Assembly (NCBI RefSeq): GCF_001680005.1
Contig: NC_033565.1
Location: 973,501 to 1,037,500, forward strand
Direction: 5' to 3'
Length of the DNA stretch: 64,000 nucleotides
Source of the DNA: Plasmodium coatneyi
Lineage: Eukaryota > Apicomplexa > Aconoidasida > Haemosporida > Plasmodiidae
In this document: piece after piece, positions 10,157-21,170 of the stretch
Numbering within the stretch: position 1 is the first letter of the stretch
How the letters are laid out: each line of letters begins with the position of its first letter
Made by a program: the position numbers and the translations under genes
The notes under the pieces: generated by a model
Told to the model about the DNA's origin: nothing
The model's input: the letters and a program-made list of their open reading frames with translations, nothing else
Databases searched by the model: none

Positions 10157-11983
10157 TTGGTTTGGCTCAACAGCGGAACGGTAGTGATAATAATGGACTT
10201 CCTTTGTCACCACTGGGTATGGGTGCGGGGTTAAAGAACACCTTCGGTTCAGTTCTCTTCCGCTCCGTCTCGCGGCGCGCAACAACTGCTAAAATTACTG
10301 CTCAGCTACAGCGCCAATGTACGGCTTACCCAATTGCGTGCTAACGGAGATCTTCCCCCATTTGACAATAAATGCGCAGACAAGTAGTGCACCCCCTTCG
10401 GCTAAACTAACAGCATTGCCGCAGCCTCAGGGGGGGTGGTAACAGAGTGAGGAAAACACGAAACAGTAAACAAGGCGGATACGCATATAAAGGAACGTCA
10501 CTTAAAAAAGGCATCGTGAGCTTCATTCACATTGGGGGAGCATACTTCTGTTCAGTTGTGCAGGTGCGCAGATTGGGGTGGTACGAAGGTTGTAATAAAT
10601 TGTCCCTTGCTCTGTTTGGCTCAATTGGGATTCCTTCCGAGGGTTCCTTCGTACTGTGAAGTACTACACTAGGATGTAACCTCTTTTTCTTTTTTTCTCC
10701 TTCTGAGAGATGGCATGCGAAAGTACTTGGCTGTGTCTCCTTCCCTGGAAAGGGCCTATCCCCATTGGGGGAAAAATGTTGAAGCAAGTGCGTGGGGACC
10801 TTTTTCCCTTCCCTTGGTAATGGACCAGCTTGCGCGAAGTCGTGGTGACTAAGTTCGTTTCGCGCTTCGCCGTTGCGTCATTTGGTTATTTTGCTTCTTA
10901 ATTTTGATGTTTTTTTTTTTATATTTTTTTTCCCCCATCGGGCGGTTCTCCATTAACCCCATTTTTATTTATTACTCCAGCTGGGGGGTAGCGCACCGCG
11001 TGTTTATATTTCTAGGAAAAAAAATTAGCGACCGACTTTTGCGGGCATTATAAAGGAGGTGGCCATCCTTGAGGCATACTGCCCACGGACTTTTGCGTCT
11101 GCGCGGTGGCCTTCTCCTGCCCCCGGCATATGTAGAACGTAAGTGAAGTGTTATTTTTTTTAGCTTCATTTTATTTTTCTTCATTTTATTTTACGTTGTG
11201 CTGTTTTACTTTATTTTTTTCATCCCACAAATGAATTTACCATCCGCCGTGAAGTTCTAACTGAGATCGATCATCTTTCCTACCGTGCGCGTCGACTTCT
11301 TTCCCATTTACGATTTCATCGAAATGTTTGCGTTTTTATTTTAAGGCAATTATCAGTTTGGCGGCAGCCCTTCCTCCACCTCTTCTGCCGCTTTTTAATG
11401 AGTATACTTATTTTGCCCATTGTGGATTCCCTTTCCGCAGTTAGCATCTGTTAAGTCGTTAAAAGCGACACACCATCTGCCTGACCGTTTGACACCACGA
11501 CGAAAAGGAAGAAGTGAATGGATCCCCCTCCTTAATGCGTACGCTTTGGGCCAACCGAGAATTGCCAAACGGTCAGCTCTCCTGCACGGGTGGGGTCATA
11601 CATGTGAACAGACACTGCGACTCAAAGTGCGTTGGTCATATAGAGATGCATCCCTTTTAAGTAACCATACGATGATCACCCCGTCTACCACTTTTTTTTT
11701 TTATGTGAACATTTGAGCAAGGCGGCACAGAACTGCCTTACGGTGTGAAGTTTATTTGCGCTTGTCCAAGGTGTCATCTCAGGATGATTTGCAGGAAGAA
11801 TTTTGGAGGATAGGCCACGTGATTGTAGACAAAAGGAGAAACGCTTTAAAGTTTTCTTCTTTCTTTCTTCTTTTTTTTGTACCCATTTGAATCGTTCAAG
11901 GGAGGGAGAAGGCGGGTCAACCCGCATGCCCACGTGCATACGACGATGTGTATGTCCCCCTATCGAGTGGGTAGTTAGTCCCA
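10157..11983. other. Long divergent spacer, shared promoter region
   Basis: About 1.8 kb between the minus-strand histone-fold gene and the plus-strand inositol kinase gene. It contains T-rich runs (10908-10932, 11152-11219, 11692-11702) and only short unconvincing frames. It should hold both promoters and 5' UTRs. Confidence 0.55.
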
Positions 11984-14950
11984 ATGGGAGGGGAAACCCG
12001 GGAGATATCGCTAGACGGAGACCTCCATTTGGAGTGCCCCCGTCAGAGGAGCTTCAAAGAAAATAAAAGCTGTGACATTGCAGAAGGGTACCCTGTCAGG
12101 AAGGGAACCAGTGCAACTTATTTGGGTCACGGCGAGGAAGAAGTAATTGCAGAGCATTCCACGCGTGATAAGTATCCCATGGAGGGAGGTGCATTCACTA
12201 AGCATCCCTCGAATGGAAAGTATAACAAAATGGATGGAAATATGAGTAGTCGTCTAAATGGACAAATGGTCGTTGCTAACTTGGAAGGGGGGAACTGTCC
12301 AGGATGTGCAAACCTTTACGGCAGACCCCATCAAGGAGAGTTACCAAAGTGCTGTGAGGAGGAAAACAACAGAAGGAGTAACCGCACATGTGAACAGCCC
12401 CAATGGAATCGCACCAACGGGGAGAGAGACACAAAACGTAGTCTTAACGGTCTACTTAGACATGATGAGAATTGCCCCCATTTTAAAGCCTTGAAAATTT
12501 TCCATCACATAAGGGAAGGGGGAGCTAACGAAGGAGATGGTCACAGTAGTAGCAGTTGGAATGACACGGATTACACCAACTTTGAAAACTCGGATGCAGA
12601 GGATGACAGCTGTGGGGAAGGTGAGGAGGATGTTGCCCAAGGGGTAAACTTTGGAACCACACTGGAAAACATTTCCCCCAGCAACAACCAAGCTGCTCGC
12701 ACGATCGGTACTACCTTGGAACATTATGGATGGAGAAGGAAAAAAAAAAAAAAAAAAAAAAAATGTACGTACGAACAGGCCAGTGAGAGGGAGTCAGATC
12801 AAGTGTTGCACAACATGGCCAACCAGAAGTTGACTGGCACCTCCGTCATGTTGACGGGGGAGAAATCCAAATACATTTATAAACTAGTTCCCTTTTTTAA
12901 GAACGGGGAGGCAAAATTCTACATGAATGCCTTTACGGCGTATGACCAACTGCGTGGGCAGTTCAGGAGGGCCCCCGAGGGGCTCGACAAGCGTTGCGAA
13001 CGTGATGATCGTGGCAAACGTTATCGCCTCGGGGAGCTGCACACCAGCATGAAGAGCGCCATGGCCTACTTCTACCTTATGAACGAGAAGGTGATGAGTG
13101 CAACCCGGAACAGGCCACCCCGAAGCAGCCCGTGCAAGGGAACCCTTCAAGGGGGCCAAATGCACGATGCGATGGAGCATCCTCCCAACTGTACAGCGAC
13201 CAGTACAAGTATCCCCACCACAAGTGCAAATACGAACGGGGATCATTTTAGGGAAAACTACGTAGAGGAAAGCCCCGAAGTGGAACGACCCCCCTGTGAT
13301 AATCCCCAGCTGGACAAACCCAACTCAACGTTGAAGTCTCCACGTCGAGGGGAGGAGGACACAAATGGAACAATACGAAGTAGTAGCCACTACGCTGTGC
13401 AGAACCTGGATGAACATAAACGTCCAGTAGAGGAAGGAAAGACAAGATTTCCTCTCAGTGCAGACTCTCCTGCATACGTAGGAAGCGATATCATATCTTG
13501 TCACCACCTGCAAGGGAGAAACGGTCATTACACGAAAAACAGAAACACCAGTGCGCTGGGCGAACACCGTGTCTTGGCCTTTTTGGTCAGACAGAAGCTC
13601 ATTCCAAAGTTTTACAACATAGTACCTGTGTATAGATGTGAGGGGAAAGAGGCGTCCTCCTATTTGGGGGAGACCCACAAAATAAAAAGTGGGAGCCAAA
13701 GTGCAGGCTCCGATGCGGACTGCGTACTGGAGGGAAGGAGAAACAAGCCGCATGAAGAAGAGCCACCCCTTAACGGTAAACGTGACGACATAGTGATGAG
13801 AAAAGATATTCCTGTTAAAGAAGCCGAAAAGTGGAGGGTCGGAAAGTTGAGCGACCTCGTGAAGGCAGCCGAAGGGACTCCAAGTGGAGACCCCCCCGAA
13901 CGCACAGTCCACTTAGCGCTGAAATTGAAAAAAATTTGCCACACGATTAACCCCCGAAACCAGAACGTGCTTGACCTAAAGCTAGGTTACAACACACTGA
14001 AGGATAATGACATGCAGTTTAGTGAAAGACTGAAGGAAGAGAGCGACTCGATCCCGTGGAGCGAAAAGGAAAAATACGTGAAGAGGTGGTCGAGGATGAA
14101 AAAAGACATACGAAGTGCACACCTAAATACAAGTGACGAGCACATTATACATCTATCTGCCAGGGACATGAACTTACCCCCTGTATTTTTCAACTACGAT
14201 AATCATGAAATTTATTGCCTCTTAAAATCGTGGAAGCAAGAAATTACTGCACGCATAACGACACAGAGGAGGTTGGGATTTCGTATATGCGCGCTAGTAT
14301 GCGGGGTGGAGCAACAGGACGTGTTGACGGACCAAGGGGTGCGGCAATTCTACGTGGACTCTGTGGCAAAGTATGGATCGCTGGCCCATGGTGGTGCGGG
14401 TTGCTACGGCAAGCAGGACCACCAGCACAACCAGCACAACCATTTGCAGCACGACGGGGCGAGAACCCCCCCCAGCATCGACCACTGCTACGACCGCGTC
14501 GACAACAAGCTGCAAATCAGCAGAGACGTCGGACTCCACCTAAGGGAAGAGCACGTGGTGTACGCACTGAGCTATTTTTTCAAAAGCATCGTTTCGATTG
14601 TTCTCCCCAAATTGATAAGCCTGAAAGTGTGGCTAGAAGAACAACATGTTTATTCATTCTGCTCGACTTCCCTGTTAATTATATATGACAGAAGCAACCC
14701 GCAGACGTGTGACGTAAAGTGGATTGATTTTACCTACTCCTTTGACAACACGGTGTCTCCAAGTATATGTGAAGAAATGAAACGTGAGAGACTGAACTTG
14801 GACATCCTTCTTGGCGTAAATAATTTAATTAAATTGTGCAGAACGGTGTTTTCTGATGGTGAAGTACCGCCATCTCCATCGTATCCGTCGAGCGGTGAAA
14901 GGAAGCAATCCCATCTTGGGATACACGACCAGCCAAAAGTTAACCCGTAG
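11984..14950 (+). CDS. IPMK: Inositol polyphosphate multikinase / IPK-family kinase
   Basis: 988 residues, single exon. IPK-family enzymes phosphorylate soluble inositol phosphates such as IP3 and IP4. The family's inositol-binding signature (PxxxDxKxG type) is VLDLKLG around residues 662-668, with Asp and Lys kept but the leading Pro replaced (QNVLDLKLG). The later family motifs are present: CSTSLLIIYD (the SLL motif, about residue 893) and VKWIDFTYSFDN (the metal-binding IDF motif, about 912). LGFRICALVCGV matches the conserved FRVCGM-type strand. The first 650 residues are mostly disordered, but contain pieces of the N-lobe (KYIYKLVPFF, then FLVRQKLIPKFY), so the kinase fold is broken up by large insertions. 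A pure A24 tract at 12740-12763 encodes eight lysines. Substrate preference within the family cannot be read from sequence. Confidence 0.85.
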   Translation: MGGETREISLDGDLHLECPRQRSFKENKSCDIAEGYPVRKGTSATYLGHGEEEVIAEHSTRDKYPMEGGAFTKHPSNGKYNKMDGNMSSRLNGQMVVANLEGGNCPGCANLYGRPHQGELPKCCEEENNRRSNRTCEQPQWNRTNGERDTKRSLNGLLRHDENCPHFKALKIFHHIREGGANEGDGHSSSSWNDTDYTNFENSDAEDDSCGEGEEDVAQGVNFGTTLENISPSNNQAARTIGTTLEHYGWRRKKKKKKKKCTYEQASERESDQVLHNMANQKLTGTSVMLTGEKSKYIYKLVPFFKNGEAKFYMNAFTAYDQLRGQFRRAPEGLDKRCERDDRGKRYRLGELHTSMKSAMAYFYLMNEKVMSATRNRPPRSSPCKGTLQGGQMHDAMEHPPNCTATSTSIPTTSANTNGDHFRENYVEESPEVERPPCDNPQLDKPNSTLKSPRRGEEDTNGTIRSSSHYAVQNLDEHKRPVEEGKTRFPLSADSPAYVGSDIISCHHLQGRNGHYTKNRNTSALGEHRVLAFLVRQKLIPKFYNIVPVYRCEGKEASSYLGETHKIKSGSQSAGSDADCVLEGRRNKPHEEEPPLNGKRDDIVMRKDIPVKEAEKWRVGKLSDLVKAAEGTPSGDPPERTVHLALKLKKICHTINPRNQNVLDLKLGYNTLKDNDMQFSERLKEESDSIPWSEKEKYVKRWSRMKKDIRSAHLNTSDEHIIHLSARDMNLPPVFFNYDNHEIYCLLKSWKQEITARITTQRRLGFRICALVCGVEQQDVLTDQGVRQFYVDSVAKYGSLAHGGAGCYGKQDHQHNQHNHLQHDGARTPPSIDHCYDRVDNKLQISRDVGLHLREEHVVYALSYFFKSIVSIVLPKLISLKVWLEEQHVYSFCSTSLLIIYDRSNPQTCDVKWIDFTYSFDNTVSPSICEEMKRERLNLDILLGVNNLIKLCRTVFSDGEVPPSPSYPSSGERKQSHLGIHDQPKVNP
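12740..12763 (+). repeat. Coding poly-A tract (24 A) in inositol kinase
   Basis: Twenty-four consecutive A residues in frame, encoding an oligolysine run (RRKKKKKKKKC). Such tracts slip and stall ribosomes in most eukaryotes but are tolerated in Plasmodium. Confidence 0.85.
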
Positions 14951-15406
14951 TTTGACTCACTATTTTTTTTTTGTTTTTTTTTTTTTTTTTTTTTTTTTGG
15001 CTAGCTGTATGCACCTTTGTAGATATGCATGTGTGCATGCGCATGCATTTGTAAGGGACTCCGGTTTGATACCCACTTGTTTATTATGTAGCCCTGCGCT
15101 GCGATTACTTCCTCCTCCCCCACAGAGTGAGCAGACGTTCACTGCGTTATCATGCCACCCCTGTGTCACTACTTTTTTTTCCCTGAGTTGCGCCACATTG
15201 GCGCGTTTGCGTTGTCATGCCGTTCAACGGCCCAGCTATACATACAAAGGAACAGTGAAAAAAAAGACGGCGCGAAGTTGCTCAACCGAGGCCGTCTCAT
15301 TCAAAATGAGATTGACCAGCAGTTTTATTTCTCACTTTGCATGCTGTATTTTTAAGTTTTTATTTTTCATTTTACTCTATTTAATTTAATTTTTTTTATG
15401 AGCACC
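14951..15406. other. Convergent 3' region, inositol kinase / MORN gene
   Basis: Contains long T tracts (14964-14998) followed directly by GGCTAGCT, and T-rich sequence near 15170 and 15350. No gene seen. Confidence 0.55.
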
Positions 15407-16313
15407 TCACGGGTGAGCGCCCGCCTGCCGCGCCAGTCGGAAGGTCCTTCGGAGCAAAACGTGGAAAACGAAAAAGAACAGCACGTCGCTGTACGAACTG
15501 TTGATCTCCCTTTTCCGCTTTACCACTCGAACGAATCTTAAAAAAAACAAACCCAATTCGTAGGGAGTTACGCACGTGTTATAGTAATCGAGAACATTCA
15601 TGTAGTTCTTCCGGGAGTGAGCGAACCGCTTCCTCAATCGATGCAATGCCACTTCAACTTGGCTCTTTCGTTTTATGCGCACATGTGCGTGTCCCCCCTC
15701 ATGCGACATCACCTGGGGGCATTCCTCCACATCCGAATGGATCCTCTTTGGACCTTTCTTTTCATCTTTTCTTCCCCCCTTCTTGTTTCTTTTTTTTTCC
15801 TTTTCATGTTGCACAGAAGGGGGTGAAGTGTTTCCGACTTGTTCCAAATTTTCCACTTCAAGTTGTTTCATCAGTTCGCTCAGTTCGTTCAGCAGTTTGT
15901 TCTTATACCCCTTGGTGTGCACAAGGCAGGGTGCTTCTTCCTTTGTCTCGCCATTTCTCCGATTGGGGAGAAGTTCCTCTGAGTAACTTTTCCGCTTTGC
16001 GCATGTGGCAAACTTGTTCAGAATTTTTTTTTTCTCCTCATTTAATAGGACAATGTAGCGTAGCGCATTATTTTGCAAGCGGTGTTTGTCGATTTTTTCC
16101 CTTTCGTTTGGCCGGGGGAGACACAATTGCAAATTAGACTCATTTGTTAAATGCAAGTTTGGTGTGTTGAACGTTTTTGCAAAGATTGCCAACACTTGGA
16201 CGAAGGATAAGCAGAACATACGCGAGAATTTTTTTAAGACTTTCTTCTTCTTGTTGTCGTTTTTGCCTGAACGGTTCAGGTGAAATTGGGATTTTTTTTT
16301 TTTTTTTTTTTTT
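15407..16313 (-). CDS. Probable C-terminal part of the MORN-repeat protein, shifted frame
   Basis: An open frame of about 300 codons in a different frame from the MORN ORF that overlaps its 5' end. It has no ATG start (it opens through a TTG and the homopolymer), so it is not a plausible stand-alone gene. Composition is typical of a Plasmodium protein: Lys/Glu/Asn-rich, with amphipathic stretches such as NELSELMKQLEVENLEQVG and a C-terminal hydrophobic segment (YSDVLFFFVFHVLLRRTF). One base fewer in the T22 tract at 16292-16313 would join it to the upstream MORN frame as one protein of about 1,289 residues. I tested one plausible intron donor (16326) against downstream AG acceptors and found none that restores the frame with a sensible intron. 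Confidence 0.6.
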
Positions 16314-19277
16314 CTTGCGCATATACTGTAAATGGCTAGCTGTGTGTGCAATGTAGCTATTCCTCTTTGCGGTTGACTTTGTATGTCCCCCCTCGCTATA
16401 GTGGTTATTATTCGTCTGCCGCTTAGGAAGTGTTGTTCCTTCTTTTTCTCCCTTTTTATCTGCGCAATTCAGGATGTGCAAGGGTTTCCACTTTTTCGCC
16501 TTAATTTTTGTTCGCCCCCTGCCAACTGGCCGGTAGTCATCGCAGTGGTGGTGCGGGCCCAAATTGATACTGTTTGCGTCCCCCCCAGTTGTCTCATCCT
16601 TCCTTGTTAGCTTCAACTTTAGTAAAAATTTTAGCACATCTCCCAGCCGTAGGGACACATTTAATTTTGCACTGAGGAGTGAAAAACGCTCTTCCGTTGA
16701 GTTGAACAGAAGGTAGTATAAAATGAAGTAGTAGACGAAGTTGTCCAGTATGTTCACTAACACGGTAAGGCCTTCTTTGCCGGTCGGGTGGGAACCGTTT
16801 TTATTTTTCTCATTTGGTTTGATTGGCGGTGCGCCACGGTGGCAGCAGATGGCGCAGTTGGGCAAGGCATTCGCCCTTTTCGTAGCGTTCTTCACTTTTT
16901 TCACTTTTTTTTTTTCGTGGAAATTTCCTCCCCCCTGCCGCGTTTCGCCCGCTTGACTGGGGGCTAATCCTTGGCGACCCGCAGGATGCGTGTATTTTTT
17001 GGGACAGACACCATTTTCACGGTTCTCAGTTTTGGCCTTTCTCCCATTTACGGCCCACTTCTCCTCCTCTGCCTTTTTTTCACACTTGTTGGGAGGCCGC
17101 TTCGTTCTTCTCTTCCTCTTTTTTAAACCCCCCTTGATGTTACCGCTGTGGGGGTGTGGTTTCTGCCCGTCCACATTGCGCACACACCCTTTCAGCGCAT
17201 TAAGTAGGCTGAGCATGACGCGCGTGTGGTGCTCGCCTCGAAGATCTCTTAGGTGCAACGACACGCGTACGAATGTATACACGAAGGAGTTAAAGGAGAT
17301 TTTCCTCCTTTCATCGTGAATGTTATATCTGCCTAGGTTTAGCAGGGCAAGGTGTCTCTTCAAGTGGACACTCCTACTGGCATCCACACATGAGTCACCA
17401 CTTCGATGGCTTCCCATATTGCCATTCTGTCTTGCCCCTCCTGTGCGGCCAACCGGGCACGCCCCATTCATGCGCGCTAACGCATACCAGACAGGGAAGG
17501 CAGAGTGGAACACACTAAACAGGACGTAGAACAGATAGCCGTTGTTGTGTCTACTTTTATTTGTAAAAAGGAAAAGGCTAATTTTTTTTAACAGGAGTTT
17601 TGCTTCCTTCATATGATAACACCGCTGCTTCTTCCACTGTTTTTTGTAAAACTTTGCAAAGCCTCTCACCATGAAGAGGTCTTTGTTGAAAAGGACGTGC
17701 GCCATGGGGTTGTTAGTTCCGTATGGCGGGGTGTTCACAGGATGGATTGCCCCACTTGGTGCGTCATGTGTCCCACAAAAGTGCTCGGTTAATAAGTGGC
17801 CAGACTGGAAGAAGCTCCTGACCATTTCTTCTTCATTCAGTGGTGTATTATCATCCACCCAGCTGTAATTATCACAAAGGAGACTACCCAAATCTACGTG
17901 TTCACCTATGGACGTGTCGTCCTTTACTAACCTGTTTAGTGAGCTAAGGGGGAAGCTGCTGTGGATAATCTTCGCATCGTAGAACATGAGCCAGAGGTTC
18001 TTAAGTTTGAAGCTCCCGATGGGGGGACGGGCAGTCTCCTTGATAATACTTCTTTTGTCCCTCTTCTTCCCCCCTGCTATGCGGTTTTCCTTCCGCCAGT
18101 ACAAACCATATACCTTCATTAGGAGGTCAAAATGGTCATACACAATTTTGTAAAAATGTTTTATATCCCTGTTGGTTAAGTTGGGATCTTCCTGGAGGAG
18201 AGTCCCTAAGTTGACGACCTGGCAGATGGAATTCGTATACAAGTGATTCATTACGTAGGTCTGGTTGAGCTCTACCTGAGCTGTGACTTCCCCATGGAGG
18301 TAGTTGCTTTTGTAAACTGTGCCATTTATTTTTAGGAGATACCCTTGTCCATGTTTTTTGTTGTCTTTCCAGTAACCCCAATAGGTATCTCCACATGTGT
18401 GATGGAAAATGCCGAACCCATTTCTTTCGCCCCTTTGCCAGTAGCCTTCATACTTATCGTATCGTTCACTTTGATAGGGGGTATTCTTCCTATTTGTGCG
18501 TTTAACGAACCAGAAGTACGTTCCGTACCCGTGCATTTCGTCGTTCTGCCATTCCCCCATGTATACGTTTTGTATGATCTTCTTGGGTGTGCTGCCTTTT
18601 TTGGGGGGAGACCTCCTAGAGGTGATGTCGTCACATGGTTTAGTGCGTTCCCTACATTTTGCAAACCAACACATTTTCCCAAACCCGCACTTTTTGTTCC
18701 TCGCCCAGAAGCCACAATAAACGGCATTCACATACCGTTGGACACCGTAGAAGTGCCTCCCGTCTTGTCTCCACCAACCTTCGTATGTCTTCACAGTGGG
18801 GTGATTTACATGCTTCCTTATTAACATAACTCCGTAGCCGTTACGCTTGTTTCGTTTCCACTCCCCCTTGTAGATCACTACGCTGGATTGAGCATCACCA
18901 ACGGAAGGACCCAAAAAGAAAGTTCCTTTTCCCTGACCACATTTCTCACCATTTCGTATGCGCCCTTCATACACAAGTTGCTGTGTGGTTATTTTTCCAA
19001 ACCCATCCACATTTCTACCTTTAAAGTTTCCTATATATGTTTCCTTCCCCTTCTGGATGACCACGTCTTTCCCTAGGTGGACACAACTTAACTCGTCCAG
19101 TGGGAGGTCTCCACTGATTGTGCAATGGTTAATGAGGACATTTTTCAGTTGTAGAGTAGCGGGCTGTTTAATCTCCACGGAGGAGTCGCTTTGTAGACCA
19201 TTTTGGGGGTGTCTCTTTTTAGTGAAGAAGTTTTTCCAGAAGGCAGCTTCCCAGGGGGGGTGGTTGACTTCCTCCAT
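16140..19277 (-). CDS. MORN-repeat protein
   Basis: 1,045 codons as read, starting ATG at 19277 (MEEVNHPPWEAAFW). MORN repeats (YxGxWxxGxxxGxG type) act as scaffolds at membranes and the cytoskeleton. About eight units lie between residues 75 and 330: YIGNFKGRNVDGFG, YEGRIRNGEKCGQG, YKGEWKRNKRNGYG, YEGWWRQDGRHFYG, CGFWARNKKCGFG, YMGEWQNDEMHGYG, YEGYWQRGERNGFG and YWGYWKDNKKHGQG. The remainder is helical and Lys-rich and is not recognised. The final residues after about codon 988 are encoded by a T22 homopolymer and a palindromic element, and the true protein probably continues in the frame at 15407-16313. Localisation to pellicle or inner membrane complex is only a family-based guess. Confidence 0.8.
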   Translation of the reverse strand: MEEVNHPPWEAAFWKNFFTKKRHPQNGLQSDSSVEIKQPATLQLKNVLINHCTISGDLPLDELSCVHLGKDVVIQKGKETYIGNFKGRNVDGFGKITTQQLVYEGRIRNGEKCGQGKGTFFLGPSVGDAQSSVVIYKGEWKRNKRNGYGVMLIRKHVNHPTVKTYEGWWRQDGRHFYGVQRYVNAVYCGFWARNKKCGFGKMCWFAKCRERTKPCDDITSRRSPPKKGSTPKKIIQNVYMGEWQNDEMHGYGTYFWFVKRTNRKNTPYQSERYDKYEGYWQRGERNGFGIFHHTCGDTYWGYWKDNKKHGQGYLLKINGTVYKSNYLHGEVTAQVELNQTYVMNHLYTNSICQVVNLGTLLQEDPNLTNRDIKHFYKIVYDHFDLLMKVYGLYWRKENRIAGGKKRDKRSIIKETARPPIGSFKLKNLWLMFYDAKIIHSSFPLSSLNRLVKDDTSIGEHVDLGSLLCDNYSWVDDNTPLNEEEMVRSFFQSGHLLTEHFCGTHDAPSGAIHPVNTPPYGTNNPMAHVLFNKDLFMVRGFAKFYKKQWKKQRCYHMKEAKLLLKKISLFLFTNKSRHNNGYLFYVLFSVFHSAFPVWYALARMNGACPVGRTGGARQNGNMGSHRSGDSCVDASRSVHLKRHLALLNLGRYNIHDERRKISFNSFVYTFVRVSLHLRDLRGEHHTRVMLSLLNALKGCVRNVDGQKPHPHSGNIKGGLKKRKRRTKRPPNKCEKKAEEEKWAVNGRKAKTENRENGVCPKKYTHPAGRQGLAPSQAGETRQGGGNFHEKKKVKKVKNATKRANALPNCAICCHRGAPPIKPNEKNKNGSHPTGKEGLTVLVNILDNFVYYFILYYLLFNSTEERFSLLSAKLNVSLRLGDVLKFLLKLKLTRKDETTGGDANSINLGPHHHCDDYRPVGRGRTKIKAKKWKPLHILNCADKKGEKEGTTLPKRQTNNNHYSEGGHTKSTAKRNSYIAHTASHLQYMRKKKKKKKKIPISPEPFRQKRQQEEESLKKILAYVLLILRPSVGNLCKNVQHTKLAFNK
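16261..16313. repeat. Palindrome plus T22 tract inside the MORN reading frame
   Basis: Perfect palindrome CCTGAAC-G-GTTCAGG at 16266-16280, then TGAAATTGGGA and 22 T. It shares the right flank GTTCAGGTGAAAWTGGGA with the copies at 22649 and 24878. Confidence 0.85.
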
Positions 19278-21170
19278 CGTGCATGTTCGGGGGATTCACT
19301 TTTGGGGGGATGGTACTTCCTACACCTCTCCAATTAACGCGCAATTATTTTGAGACGGTAATTGTGTAGTGCCTCCTCACTGGGGGAAATATCTTTTTAA
19401 CTTCGACAGTAGGATGCTCCTCCACGTGGCGTCGTCTCCATTTACCATACAAATAACAATGCGGAAGAGGAGACAATTATAGGGGACGCAAAATTAATAA
19501 CGCGCGTATACATACCAGTTCGTCGCGTTTTTTTTTTTTTTTTTTAAAAAATGCACATTCATCGTTCGTAGAAAAGGTGTGAGGGGGATACCCATTTGGC
19601 TCCCCCCCGATATGTACATGTCCTATGGAAAAAAAGTACATCTCCTGGTATGACTATAAAATGATTTTTTCAAACTTTCACGCTGTTGAGGGCTAGTTTG
19701 GGGGGGAGGGTTGCCTCCCCTCTGTCTTTGTGTGCGCGAAATGGCCCCTCCGACATGGTACAGAAAAAGAAAAAAAAAAAATTACATGCAGGGTTGCTCT
19801 CCCTTGTCTGGTTAAAAATGTAGTAGTCGGTTTTACCCCCCTCCTTGTATGTCCCTACGTTGGTGGGAGGGTAACTCATTCTTCCAACATCATAAAAAGT
19901 TTGCCCCGTTTTTGTCCCGCCCATCCCAATTCAGACTGTGTGAAGGAGAGCACTTTCCCCCGTTGTTTCCACCTCTTCTCAAGCATTATCCCATTGTGCG
20001 TGTCTCTTTAAATTTTTCTAAACTTGAGTAGACTTTGCGCTTTCCTGTAAGGTTGCTCTCTTAGTTGTGGCTGCTTTGTTTGGCTTTCTTCCCTTCGTCT
20101 GGGATTTCTTTTTTTTCCCCTTTTGGAGATATATTCTGTGCACATATTAGGTGACCTTGCCAACTTGGCGTATTCGAATTGTCCCACGAGTGGTGAGAAG
20201 AAACGACTCCTCCACGCAAGACATCGCAGTTTGGATGTCCCCCCAACGTTTACAACGAAATAGTTGTCCCACCTGGTGTTGCGGCTATTTGGCTTCTTCT
20301 TTCCGTTCTGCCGCGAATTAAAAAAAAAAAAAAAAAAATCAGTTGTCATGTGGTGCACGAGTGCCGGTGCTTTTTTTTTTTTTTTTTTTTTTTCCCGTTT
20401 CCTTTCTTTGAATTTGTTTCTGCTCCTTGTGGATGCCTCGTTTCGTTTATGATCTTATCGTGTCGTATTGCATCTTTTTTTTTTTTTTTTCCTCCCGCTG
20501 CTTCCTTTTTTTTTCTACTCACTGTTACTACATCACGCCCCTTCTCCATCCAAGTGTATACATTATCCCTTCCCCGTGTATGCCCAGGCAGGGACGTGGA
20601 AAATTGCAGCTATACAGATAGATGGGTAGATATGAAGATATGCGAATGGGTATCTGCTGGTTGCCCCTCGCGGAGTTCATATTATAGTTGATTCACCCCC
20701 GGCCCCTCTATGTAGAAGAGGCAGAATTTTACCGAACACGTATAAATGTATAACCCACTACTTAGTGTTGCTTTTTTCTTTTTTTCTTCTGACCTCCTAT
20801 TCTGCCATACATTGTTACATGCCTACCTATGTGAACCATCATGGGGAGTGTGAAACGGAGTACCTAGTTTGTTCTTTGTTCTGAATAGTTTGTTCATTTG
20901 TTTATTTGTTTGTTCTTTTTTTTTTTTTTTTTGTTAACCAATTTTTTATGTCTCTCCGGGGGGTTGCAAATATATATGTTTCCATTTCTGTAACGAACCG
21001 GATTAACTGCCTATCATAAGTTGGGAGGAGCGCTTCACAAGAGGGGCAATCTAAACTGCTTAGAGTTGTTTGGCCTCAACTGTGAAGCTCACGCCGGGCA
21101 GTTATTCCCCTCCTCCGTTTTGTCGTCCGTTTCGGTATCCGTTTCCTCCCCTTCTTAACCGTTACCATCG
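19278..21170. other. Long divergent spacer, MORN / RPI
   Basis: 1.9 kb without a convincing gene. It includes T and A tracts at 19531-19550, 19770-19780, an A18/T23 pair facing each other (20320-20393), T-rich 20477-20490 and T18 at 20918-20934. It should contain both promoters. Confidence 0.55.

Noticed and set aside
15646..16137. 163-codon frame antisense to the MORN C-terminal part
   Set aside because: It is the mirror of a Lys/Glu-rich coding region and has Ser/Phe-rich composition typical of a shadow frame.
16140..16326. GT-AG intron joining the MORN frame to the downstream frame (donor CA|GTATAT at 16326)
   Set aside because: None of the AG acceptors I checked downstream gives the required length (1 modulo 3) with a sensible intron, so a homopolymer length change is the simpler explanation.
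20346..20691. Overlapping plus- and minus-strand frames of about 100 codons
   Set aside because: Both depend on poly-T/poly-A tracts coding poly-Phe or poly-Lys; no real gene signal.
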